Notes under the pieces: model-generated
What the model was told of the DNA's origin: nothing
What the model saw: only the letters and a program-made list of their open reading frames with translations
The model's database searches: none
Program-made: the position numbers and the translations under genes
In this document: in pieces, positions 1-8,045 of the stretch
Layout: each line of letters opens with the position of its first letter
Numbering within the stretch: position 1 is the first letter of the stretch
Assembly: GCA_022822185.1 (NCBI GenBank)
Contig: JAJECE010000035.1
Coordinates: forward strand, 1-41,280
Origin: Rhodothermales bacterium
Lineage (GTDB): Bacteria > Bacteroidota > Rhodothermia > Rhodothermales > Bin80
DNA: 41,280 nucleotides
Direction: 5' to 3'

Positions 1-504
1 CAGGCACTGATTCAGCGCTGTCAGTGGCACAAGCGGGAAAATGTGACCTCCAAGATCCAGGATCCCGAATTTGTCGCCGAGACCAGGGAAAAAATGGAAG
101 CGGCGTATGCCGCCGATACCTATGACCAGGCAAAAGGACAATTGCAGACGCTAATGCAAGTCCTGGACAACCGATGTCCCAAGGCGGCGGCCAGTTTACG
201 AGAAGGATTGGAAGAAACGCTGACGCTCCATAAACTGGGGGTGGCCAAATTACTGCGGGATCGGCTCCGAACCACAAACATTATTGAGAGCATCAACGGC
301 GGACTTGCACACACGACCCGCAGAGTTACCCGATGGTGCAACTCGAATCAGCGCCAGCGATGGATTGCCGCGGCGTGTTTGGACATTGAAGAGAACTCCC
401 TCAACGCCATTCCACAGGACTGGCAGTGGGAGGGACTGCTCCGAGCACTAAAACGACACAGTCAAACCAAAAAACGCTATCTTGTACCCCCAAAAGCTTC
501 ATAA
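1..504 (+). CDS. IS256-family (mutator-type) transposase, 3' part
   Basis: C-terminal part of a DDE transposase of the IS256/mutator family. The frame is open from base 1 and reads QALIQRCQWHKRENV before the first in-window start codon (GTG at 43), which matches the conserved 'RC..HK..N' stretch of this family. The gene therefore begins left of the window. The TNIIES.N motif near residue 95 carries the glutamate of the DDE triad; the two aspartates lie outside the window. The stop (TAA, 502-504) and a normal C-terminus are present, so the visible part is not obviously broken. It is followed by a defence-like gene pair on the other strand, which fits a mobile or accessory region. I could not identify the element's right-hand terminal inverted repeat. 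Confidence 0.9.
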   Translation, partial: QALIQRCQWHKRENVTSKIQDPEFVAETREKMEAAYAADTYDQAKGQLQTLMQVLDNRCPKAAASLREGLEETLTLHKLGVAKLLRDRLRTTNIIESINGGLAHTTRRVTRWCNSNQRQRWIAAACLDIEENSLNAIPQDWQWEGLLRALKRHSQTKKRYLVPPKAS

Positions 505-848
505 ACTCCAACTAATAATGGCGCATCCCCGAAATATCCATAGAAAAGCGATTTTCCGCGCTCAGAATATCTTAAAAGGTGAAAAATAGACAGTTCAGCC
601 ATCTACGATACACAGATGCACCACCTAATTCTGGTATCTAAACGAAAACCCTTCCACGTTTCCTTCGCCACTTCCTTAATACACCTCCCGAAATCTTGCC
701 ACTGAACGGACACAAGCTCCAGACACGAACATGATTAATCTAGATGGATTTCGTACGCATCCCCTCCCCAAAAAAGTTGCTAACACAGCAAAATCTCAAA
801 TGACAGAAGAGTTGACACAAGGAGGATGCAATAGGCCGTGAGGATAGA
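505..848. other. gene-free stretch between transposase and helicase
   Basis: About 340 bases with no convincing reading frame, RNA gene or strong hairpin. It lies downstream of both flanking genes, which converge here. The right end of the IS256-type element should fall inside it, but no terminal repeat can be defined without its left partner. Confidence 0.6.
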
Positions 849-2726
849 CTACATGATCTGCATCTCTTTCAGAAACTGGGACGGTTGTTTTGGGAAACCA
901 AAATACTCTTCCGACCGGGTTAATGTGAGTGTATTCTGTGCCCTTGTAATTGCCACAAAACAACTTCTGCGCTCTTCTTCCACTTGTTGACCGTTCGCTC
1001 CAGACTGAAGTGCTCTAAAAGATGGGAACAGATTCTGAGCCATTCCAATGAGATATACGTGTTTGAATTGAAGTCCTTTTGCTTGATGGATCGTCATGCA
1101 TTGGAGTGCATCCTGTCCGGGAGATGGGGATTTTGAAGAGAGGTCAAGTTCATGCAAATAGGTATTCAATGGCACATTCGTACCATGTTCAGCAATAATT
1201 TCTTGATCTAATGTTAGCCAAGTGTTAATTTCCTCTTCGGTTGATTCCAGCATATACTGGTTTTTGAATGACTGGCATTCATCTTCATTGAGCCAGTTGA
1301 TGATCTGGCGAAAGTCCATACGATCAAGAAGATGATTCTGGATGATTCGCAACAGGCAATTGTCTTTTTGAATTGTGACATGATTCGTAATATTCAGCCA
1401 TGCGCGCAGGAAATCACCGCCGACCAAGGCTGTCTGGGCATCCACGGCATTCATTTCAATTATCTCTCCAGTGAGCATGTGCCATGCCCGGCATAGTCTA
1501 CCCAACACAACCCGGTCATGTCGTAGATGGGTCAACCTCAAAGCTTCCACCAGAATATTTATCAGGGGCGAGTCAAATTCCCGTTTTTTCTGAAAAAGGA
1601 ATGCATCATACCCGGCATTGCTCAGTTCTCTGACAGTGCAATGGAGCAATTTGTTGGTTCTTCCAAGAACCGCACAGGCCCTATTTAATAGACCGTGTTT
1701 TTCGATGTCTTCCCCGACAAATACTGCCTCTTCCTTTAGCGAAGTAAAATGCCGGTAGCGAACTACAGGGATGGAGTCGCAACTTTTCCGGAGTGAGACT
1801 AACTCCCTTCTGTTCGTTAGTCTTGTTCGGTTTTTTTCAATGAGACGGTTCGCGAGATTAATTATTTCTGGAGGACATCGGTAACTTTCGGGAAATTGAA
1901 GCGTGTGTAATTCGTAATCACGCTGAAGATTTTTCAAGCGTTGGGTACTAGCTCCATTCCACTGATAGATCAGCTGATCATCATCTGCCACAACAAAAAG
2001 ATTGTCGGTTCGCTTAGGGGTAATGAGCCGGAGTAGATCGTATTGGGCTTGATTGGTGTCCTGAAATTCATCAACGCAGATATGCGACCAGCCTCTGCGA
2101 ATTAGACGAACAATCTCAGGTTTTTTGATCAGCAGTTGTTTGGTCAGAAAGATCAGACTGCCAAAATCAAGATGCCTTTCACTGATGAGCAATTGATAGT
2201 ATTTTTCAAAAAGAGGCTGGACCCATGGTGGAGTAGATTCCAATGCAGAGAACGTTCTATTGCCATTATATGATTCTGAGAAGAGTCGATCAATGAGGCC
2301 AAGCAAATTACTTGGATCTTCAGGGAAATCGGGATATTTATTGACAGGGAGATCCCGAATAGCGTCCTCAAGAAATGCAATCCGGTCTTCTCTCCCGTTA
2401 AGGATATTGAAATCTGGACGAAGCCCAATATGGCTTCCATGCTGGCTCAAGGTTTCCGCTGCAAATTTGTGAAATGTTTGCAGGCGGACCCGGTCAGTAT
2501 ATTTTCCCAGGCGCTGATCTATTCGTTCCCGCATTTCGGATGCCGCCTTATTCGTAAAGGTCAGTCCTAACACGGCAGCGAGTTTGTTCTCCTGGAGCAA
2601 CCTCGTTATGCGCAAAGTGAGAATTTCTGTTTTCCCTGAGCCAGGACCGGCAAGCACTAAAAGAGGACCATCATTCCAATCGGCGGCGGAGCGCTGATTT
2701 GGGTTTAGATCTTTATATTCAATCAA
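849..2726 (-). CDS. UvrD/Rep-like superfamily 1A DNA helicase, GajB-like
   Basis: A 625-residue ATP-dependent helicase with the full set of SF1A motifs. These are the Q-motif (LNPNQRSAA, Q11), Walker A AGPGSGKT (26-33), motif Ia TFTNKAASEMRERI (~56-69), Walker B VDEFQDTN (218-225), motif III ADDDQLIYQWNGAS (~247-260), SYRC (281-284), motif V TIHQAKGLQF (~545-554) and motif VI EEERRSCFVAITRA (583-596). It should unwind DNA from a 3' end. Its ATG overlaps the stop of the upstream OLD-type nuclease gene by 4 nt (ATGA), so the two are probably translated together. That pairing is the hallmark of Gabija and related class 2 OLD systems. At 625 residues it is longer than the reference GajB (about 494 as I recall) and shorter than housekeeping UvrD/PcrA (about 720), so a specialised defence helicase is more likely than cellular UvrD. 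Confidence 0.88.
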   Translation of the reverse strand: MIEYKDLNPNQRSAADWNDGPLLVLAGPGSGKTEILTLRITRLLQENKLAAVLGLTFTNKAASEMRERIDQRLGKYTDRVRLQTFHKFAAETLSQHGSHIGLRPDFNILNGREDRIAFLEDAIRDLPVNKYPDFPEDPSNLLGLIDRLFSESYNGNRTFSALESTPPWVQPLFEKYYQLLISERHLDFGSLIFLTKQLLIKKPEIVRLIRRGWSHICVDEFQDTNQAQYDLLRLITPKRTDNLFVVADDDQLIYQWNGASTQRLKNLQRDYELHTLQFPESYRCPPEIINLANRLIEKNRTRLTNRRELVSLRKSCDSIPVVRYRHFTSLKEEAVFVGEDIEKHGLLNRACAVLGRTNKLLHCTVRELSNAGYDAFLFQKKREFDSPLINILVEALRLTHLRHDRVVLGRLCRAWHMLTGEIIEMNAVDAQTALVGGDFLRAWLNITNHVTIQKDNCLLRIIQNHLLDRMDFRQIINWLNEDECQSFKNQYMLESTEEEINTWLTLDQEIIAEHGTNVPLNTYLHELDLSSKSPSPGQDALQCMTIHQAKGLQFKHVYLIGMAQNLFPSFRALQSGANGQQVEEERRSCFVAITRAQNTLTLTRSEEYFGFPKQPSQFLKEMQIM

Positions 2727-4420
2727 ATTGATCCCCCCTTGGCTAATGACAGTGACTTCTCTAGAATGGTACGAATTTTGGACGGAACTATTTTGGCATC
2801 ACCATCCTCTAACTGGACAGTGATGTCTGCCGCCGCTTTTGATTTGAAGTTTTTGTACAGACGTAGGTTGATATACTCTTCCAGGAATCCGGGTTCGCCT
2901 CTTTTCTTTGTGAGTTTGTCCTCGTTTTGCGCAGACAAGTAATCTAGGTATGCATCCTCAAATCCGTTGAGAATCAAGCACGCTTCAATGTTAAGGTAAG
3001 GGAAACTGAAGTGATCCTCTTCCAGTGTCTCATTCAACGCCTGACGGAGTTTAGGTTCAACCTCTTTGCGCTTCCCATCATCATCTCCAACACAGTACCA
3101 CGCAATTCCAAGAAAATTTGCAACCTTAACCAGCATTCCAATTTCTGACTGGCCGAACTCCACTATACGTACGCCTTCTTCCTGAAGGTGCAGATAACAG
3201 GCCCTCGCAGCGGCCTCGTAGATCAAGACCTCCGTTTTTCCTTCAACCAGTAGCCAACATCTGGCAAACAGCAATTCCCCGCGCGTTCTGCGAATGTGGT
3301 GGTTGAACATGCGTGTCTCTTGTTTGGAGAGTTGACCATCTGGCACAAAAAATACCTGAATTCCATTTGGAGTTTTTGCCAGACGGCGAATATCACGAAT
3401 ATCAATTTCCGAGATCATATCACCGCTGTGAGTCGAGATGATTTGTTGGTCGGTGTAACTGGGGATCAATTTCCAAAGTATTCGTATGGCGGACGGATGG
3501 AGATGGGCTTCAGGTTCTTCCAGGGCAAGGATTGCGGATCCTCTGTTTTGGTTTTTGATAAAGGCGAAAAATAGCATTAGAACGGCAAGACTCTGTGTTC
3601 CCCCGCCATGTCGAGCAAGAGGAATTTTTGCCCCGGTTGTTGTTCCAATCTGGACCTCGGCTTTGGAAAGAATTTCAAACATGCGGTTTGGAATCGCCTC
3701 AATTGAAATGGGATCCTCATTAGCGAGAAGGACTAGAGACTGGAGTTCCCGAAGTTGATCTTTAACTTGCTCAAAACTGGCATGGGAAGCAACAATGATG
3801 TTGTTGACTTCCCTGAGCCCTTCTTCAATTTCTAGTTTTTTGTCTCTAGAGAGTTGAGAATCTTTTAGAAAAGGTCGCCAAAAGGGACCACTGGCCTTGA
3901 AATGCTTCCCGGCATCACGGAGTGCAGAGAGATAGTAGTAATGAAGTGTGTCTCGGAAAATTCCAGTTATATTTTTAGGGAGGCCGGTTAATTGTATACC
4001 TCCATGATCTTGAAATGACGAGTTAACCTCACAGTCACCGGAATCTTGATTATATGTAGAAACGAGCTGGAAATAAATGTGTTGATTGCCGTGGTCCCCC
4101 AATTGAAAAATTTTGGATCGTGTCAGCCGCCCCACTAATTCTTCGTCCCATGGCTGATCTTGTGATTCTGTAAAGGTCAGAGTAATCCTGATGGGATCAG
4201 CAGATGAAGGTTCAGCATTTTCATCCGGCAGGTGAAAGTCCATTGGATCAAATACAGTCCTATGCTGGCCCGTCATGCTCCCCAGGCATAGTTTCAATGC
4301 ATCAAGCACAGAGGTCTTCCCAGTGTTGTTTTCACCGATCAGGACCGTAGTCTTGCCGAGTTCAAGGTTCAGGTTTCTGATTCCTCTGAAATTTTCGATT
4401 TGAACGGAAGTAAGATTCAT
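2723..4420 (-). CDS. OLD-family ATPase/TOPRIM endonuclease, GajA-like
   Basis: A 565-residue ATP-dependent nuclease of the OLD family. The N-terminal half is an ABC/SMC-like ATPase: Walker A GENNTGKTS (29-37), signature-like HGGGTQS (271-277), Walker B ILALEEPEAHLHPS (~297-310) and switch histidine in STHSGD (H331). The C-terminal half is a TOPRIM nuclease: LVEGKTE (E393), GDDDGKR (D446-D448) and NIEACLI (E479). The frame extends upstream to 4510, but the extra 30 residues are not family-like, and MNLTSVQIENFRG is the usual start of this fold, so the ATG at 4420 is chosen. It is the first gene of a two-gene unit with the helicase and sits beside a transposase. By family knowledge such pairs (Gabija: GajA nicks DNA and is relieved by nucleotide depletion; GajB senses DNA ends) stop phage growth. 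Whether this is true Gabija or another class 2 OLD system is not settled by reading. Confidence 0.87.
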   Translation of the reverse strand: MNLTSVQIENFRGIRNLNLELGKTTVLIGENNTGKTSVLDALKLCLGSMTGQHRTVFDPMDFHLPDENAEPSSADPIRITLTFTESQDQPWDEELVGRLTRSKIFQLGDHGNQHIYFQLVSTYNQDSGDCEVNSSFQDHGGIQLTGLPKNITGIFRDTLHYYYLSALRDAGKHFKASGPFWRPFLKDSQLSRDKKLEIEEGLREVNNIIVASHASFEQVKDQLRELQSLVLLANEDPISIEAIPNRMFEILSKAEVQIGTTTGAKIPLARHGGGTQSLAVLMLFFAFIKNQNRGSAILALEEPEAHLHPSAIRILWKLIPSYTDQQIISTHSGDMISEIDIRDIRRLAKTPNGIQVFFVPDGQLSKQETRMFNHHIRRTRGELLFARCWLLVEGKTEVLIYEAAARACYLHLQEEGVRIVEFGQSEIGMLVKVANFLGIAWYCVGDDDGKRKEVEPKLRQALNETLEEDHFSFPYLNIEACLILNGFEDAYLDYLSAQNEDKLTKKRGEPGFLEEYINLRLYKNFKSKAAADITVQLEDGDAKIVPSKIRTILEKSLSLAKGGSI

Positions 4421-4510
4421 TGTAGAGTTGTTTCTTCTGGAAGTGTGCTGTCCCCCGATAAAATGGTAGCGGGATAGATCACTATGTTGGACATGATAGT
4501 TAACAAACAC

Positions 4511-4712
4511 GTAATGTTTGGGCAGTTTATGGTAATATGAAAATATATGTTTTAGCTTTGAAATGGTTCCAATGATTTCGAAATTTTTTGAATTAAATCA
4601 AGTCTGTTTTCAATACGGATCGGTCAACTTCCCCAACTTTAATTGGGAAATAACTCCCATCTTCGATTGAAAAATCTCCCCTAAAGCCCCCTGTACGATT
4701 TAACAAAAACCA
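4511..4712. other. AT-rich intergenic spacer
   Basis: Spacer between the MetE-like gene's 3' end and the upstream region of the OLD-type nuclease gene (the nuclease's 5' leader runs from 4421). It is visibly AT-rich. A short CCCAA/TTGGG hairpin near 4632 is too weak to call a terminator. No promoter could be assigned with confidence. Confidence 0.4.
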
Positions 4713-5726
4713 CTACGGGCCCAGTTCTTTTCTTACTAAGCGTGTACCTCTAACGAGGGCGTGCAATTTTTTGCGTGCCGCCCAGCGTGCAGTCTCGCTG
4801 AAACCACAATCCGGAGCAAGGATTAATTGATTGGCGGGTACATGCTGCAAGACCTGGCGGATCCGGTCGGCAACCATTTCAGGGGGCTCAATGAAATAAT
4901 TTTTAACATCAATCACCCCGGCAGCAACGTTCCGCCCACTGGCGGCAATTTCGCCAGCCAGTTCCAGTTCCGCCATTTCCCGGTTCGCAAATTCCAGATG
5001 GATTTCATCTGCCGCAATGTTAAGGATGCGTGGAAAGAGCGGAGCATAGGTGCGATGTGCGACCGGCCGACCCATATAATTGCCAAAGCATAGATGAAGT
5101 CCGATCTCTGCTTCCACGCCTTCAACAGACTGGTTAAAGAGTTCAACATATTTGTCGGGGGCATTTTTATGGACTGCCGCAGAGGGTTCGTCCAGTTGAA
5201 TCAATGTGGCACCGGCTTTTACAACGGCTTTGAGCTCGGCATTGATGATTTTGGCAAAACGTGCGGCCACCGCCATGCGATCTGCATAGATATCTCCCGT
5301 CTGGATTCGTCCTGCAAGTGTGTAGGGCCCGGGGCAGGTAACCTTAAGGGGGAGTTCAGTGCGTGTGCTTGCATAGAGAAACTCATCAACAAGTCCAAGC
5401 CCGTTCGGTGCGGAGAATGGTTCTACGGCTTCATAACGTTCCCGCTGGTCGTGTCCGCCTGATCCCAGTTTTCGAAGTGGTTCAAGGGCACGTAAGCCAT
5501 CAAGATGTCCGTAGAAGCCGGCAGTAAAGAAGCCAAAGCGGCGCATTTCGCCATCACTCACGATATCAATGCCTGCATCTTCCTGATCACGAAGTGCCAT
5601 ATCTACCGCATCGTCGAGCGTCTCTTGAACATCTAGTGGGCCATATTCACCGCGTTTCATCGCTTCGGTTGAACTGATGAGCCAGGATGGGATGGCATAA
5701 CTGCCGATTACACTGGTCTTGAGCAT
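4713..5726 (-). CDS. short MetE-like cobalamin-independent methionine synthase
   Basis: A 337-residue protein corresponding only to the C-terminal catalytic barrel of MetE, which would transfer a methyl group to homocysteine or a similar thiol. The expected zinc ligands are visible: H211 and C213 in GLHLCFGN, E245 in HLEFANRE and C307 in LAPDCGFS. The opening TSVIGSY.IP is typical of the short forms. The frame runs on to 5882, but the upstream 52 residues look untranslated, so the ATG at 5726 is preferred. There is no N-terminal MetE duplication, so it belongs to the core-MetE type, whose methyl donor may be a corrinoid protein or another donor rather than methyltetrahydrofolate-triglutamate. 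It is a single gene with about 200-290 bp gaps on both sides, so the context gives no pathway. Confidence 0.82.
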   Translation of the reverse strand: MLKTSVIGSYAIPSWLISSTEAMKRGEYGPLDVQETLDDAVDMALRDQEDAGIDIVSDGEMRRFGFFTAGFYGHLDGLRALEPLRKLGSGGHDQRERYEAVEPFSAPNGLGLVDEFLYASTRTELPLKVTCPGPYTLAGRIQTGDIYADRMAVAARFAKIINAELKAVVKAGATLIQLDEPSAAVHKNAPDKYVELFNQSVEGVEAEIGLHLCFGNYMGRPVAHRTYAPLFPRILNIAADEIHLEFANREMAELELAGEIAASGRNVAAGVIDVKNYFIEPPEMVADRIRQVLQHVPANQLILAPDCGFSETARWAARKKLHALVRGTRLVRKELGP

Positions 5727-5920
5727 TATGTAAGAATTCGTTCTGATGAGGCAAAAAGTTAATCGAATTTTCCCAAATTTCAAGGAGAGATGGTGGTCAG
5801 AATTCCTCTGTATGTGTCCAAAACATCGTTTGAAGCATGTAGTGGGCAAAAAATATGGAGAATCAGCCACTAAAATGCCCATTTTGGAATAGGCATGGTC
5901 ATAATTATCTAAAGATTACT

Positions 5921-5928
5921 TATATTTG
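5921..5928 (+). promoter_or_regulatory. candidate -7 element (TATATTTG)
   Basis: TATATTTG matches the Bacteroidota -7 consensus TAnnTTTG and lies about 77 bp before the first gene of the surface-protein block. No TTG (-33) element sits at a normal distance, so this is a candidate only. Confidence 0.35.
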
Positions 5929-6004
5929 AAGCGTCAGGGTTGCCGGTTGGCCAGAGTAATGGCCTACGGCAGTCCAAGCATTTACAACTAAAGCACGAAA
6001 TCAC

Positions 6005-7933
6005 ATGTACAAAAACACTTTACTACTTCTTTCTCTTCTGCTTTTTTGTGCAGCTCCCGCGGTTGCCCAGAAGGTTGATTTTGAGTGGGCACCCAGCCAG
6101 TCGGAGGGATTTTCGGGTACGGTCCCAATTCTGGGTACCCCCTACAATATGCCGGCCTATTTTCCCGGTCTTCAATCCGGTGCCAGAAGTATCGCCGGGC
6201 CGGTTGATCTGGACGGTGACGGAAAAATGGAAGTTGTCCTCAGCGATTATTCAGGCGGGGGGCGTGTGCATGTGCTTGAGAGCATTGGCACCGACATGTG
6301 GGAATTGATTTATTCTTCTCCGCCATTGGAGCCGACTACTGGGACTTCCAACAATGCCAGAGGCGTTGGAGCAGGGGATCTGGATGGTGATGGTATGGGA
6401 GAAATATTCCTTTTTGTAGGGCATGGACTTGCCGATGATAACCCGATCAAGGCACTAATCCCCGAACCACGACTTGCTGCTATGGAAGCAACAGGCGATA
6501 ATACGTTTGGCGCACTTCCGGAATTTTGGGATTTTGATGGTCAAGTCCCGAATCGGTTCCGAACTGAACAGATCAATATTGCGGATGTGGATGGAGATGG
6601 TATCCAAGAGCTACTCTGGGCCAATAATGGGAATAACACATTTGATAATTGGTATGTCGTTACCGCAACCGGCCTTGGTACAGGATTTGCGACATGGACA
6701 CAAGAGGCGAGATGGAGTAGTCGGACTACGGAAGACTTTGATCCCGTGAACCGTGGAGGCGGAAGTCCCTACGAAATCCTTCCAGCCGATCTGGACGGAG
6801 ATGGGACCCATGAGCTCGTGTTACAGACATGGAATAATTTAAATTTTTCCAATATTGACGTAACGGGAGCAGACACATATGTAAGCCCAACGGGAGATCA
6901 TGCCTTTGCAAAATTAGGTCCTGGTGATACGGTTTCCCTGTTTGGATGCACCGCTGTAGATATGGACATGAATGAAGATGATGAGGTCTACTGTCCAGAC
7001 TTTGATACACGAAACCTTGCACTTATCAACTATGAAACGGGGGAAAATGTACTGGAAATTCGGCACACCCCCGATACGACGGGTGCAGACTTAAGCATGA
7101 ACAATGCAGTCTACCCCATTGTTGAGAATTCAATAAGCTGGGGGATTACTTCCGGTGATATTGATATGGACGGGATGCCGGAATTGATCGGGACGGGCCC
7201 AGGTGTTGCCTCAACGGACGGGGAAGTTATGGCTGGTACCCCTAGATGGGTTACAATTGTAGACTTTAATGGGGAGGGAGATGTAGAGGATCCTGCCAAT
7301 TACTCGGTCAGGCACGTTGAATTGCCTGCTTTAGATCCCGAAGCGATTTTCACCACGGTCAATCGTGACAGTGCGGGAACCATGACGACCTACTCTGAAG
7401 GAGCGGGGGGAGCTGCACATCAATTTGCTTTTCTGGGAGATGTAGATGGGGATGGCGATAATGAGGTGGCAATGGGATTCCAGGCGGTTCCAGACAGTGT
7501 CTACACGATTAACGAGGTGTTTAATCCGGCTGACTCAACGTATACCAGAACGGTGATGGATGCCAAGCCGAATCCGAATCGGGTATTTATGCGCGTCCTA
7601 TCGGGGAATGGGCTCACGACGAGTATTTCGTACGATAGAGTGATCATTCCCACGGACTTTGAATTGCATTCAAATTACCCGAATCCGTTCAACCCCTCCA
7701 CCACCTTCTCATTTACGCTTCCACTGGACAAGCGAGTCAGTGTCAGGATTTATGACATGACGGGGCGTCTGGTTCGGACGCTGATTAATGATGAATTCTA
7801 TGCCCAGGGAACACATGCCGTGGAATGGAATGGACTGGGAGACAGTGGACTGGCGGTTGCAAGTGGTCAGTACATCTATACATTGGAGTGGGGCCAGTTT
7901 CGGCATGCAAGGCGTATGGTCCTTGTAAAATAA
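6005..7933 (+). CDS. secreted FG-GAP repeat protein with T9SS sorting domain
   Basis: A 642-residue exported protein. It has a signal peptide at 1-22 (hydrophobic LLLLSLLLF, cut after AVAQ) and then about seven FG-GAP/integrin-alpha-like repeats with calcium-binding D-x-D-x-D-G loops: VDLDGDG near 67, then GDLDGDG, ADVDGDG, ADLDGDG, VDMDMNE, GDIDMDG and GDVDGDG. This suggests a beta-propeller adhesion or binding module. The last ~85 residues form a T9SS type A sorting domain opening with SNYPNPFNPSTTFSF and ending in MVLVK. It would be exported across the outer membrane and anchored or released at the surface. It is the first gene of a co-directional block with a TonB receptor, another T9SS cargo and a PorV-like protein. 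The ligand cannot be told. Confidence 0.88.
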   Translation: MYKNTLLLLSLLLFCAAPAVAQKVDFEWAPSQSEGFSGTVPILGTPYNMPAYFPGLQSGARSIAGPVDLDGDGKMEVVLSDYSGGGRVHVLESIGTDMWELIYSSPPLEPTTGTSNNARGVGAGDLDGDGMGEIFLFVGHGLADDNPIKALIPEPRLAAMEATGDNTFGALPEFWDFDGQVPNRFRTEQINIADVDGDGIQELLWANNGNNTFDNWYVVTATGLGTGFATWTQEARWSSRTTEDFDPVNRGGGSPYEILPADLDGDGTHELVLQTWNNLNFSNIDVTGADTYVSPTGDHAFAKLGPGDTVSLFGCTAVDMDMNEDDEVYCPDFDTRNLALINYETGENVLEIRHTPDTTGADLSMNNAVYPIVENSISWGITSGDIDMDGMPELIGTGPGVASTDGEVMAGTPRWVTIVDFNGEGDVEDPANYSVRHVELPALDPEAIFTTVNRDSAGTMTTYSEGAGGAAHQFAFLGDVDGDGDNEVAMGFQAVPDSVYTINEVFNPADSTYTRTVMDAKPNPNRVFMRVLSGNGLTTSISYDRVIIPTDFELHSNYPNPFNPSTTFSFTLPLDKRVSVRIYDMTGRLVRTLINDEFYAQGTHAVEWNGLGDSGLAVASGQYIYTLEWGQFRHARRMVLVK

Positions 7934-7942
7934 CATGACCTT

Positions 7943-7981
7943 GACCAGATGGAGGGGATAGATTGTCCCTTCCATCTGGTC
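7943..7981 (+). terminator. strong intercistronic stem-loop
   Basis: A near-perfect hairpin 9 bases after the FG-GAP gene's stop. The 16-bp arms at 7943-7958 and 7966-7981 pair fully except for one G-U wobble, around a 7-base loop (TAGATTG). No U-tract follows, so it is not a textbook intrinsic terminator. It may weaken read-through, stop 3' exonucleases or mark a processing site between the first gene and the TonB receptor gene. Confidence 0.6.
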
Positions 7982-8045
7982 TCGGTGCAAGATGCACAGA
8001 TTTTGTTGGAATACTCGTTCGTATTGTGAACCTTCGATAATACAC

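Noticed and set aside
849..2726. housekeeping UvrD/PcrA
   Set aside because: Too short for UvrD, and coupled by ATGA to an OLD-type nuclease, so a defence helicase is the better reading.
4630..4650. CCCAA/TTGGG hairpin after the MetE-like gene
   Set aside because: Five-base arms are common by chance in AT-rich DNA and no U-tract follows on the transcribed strand.
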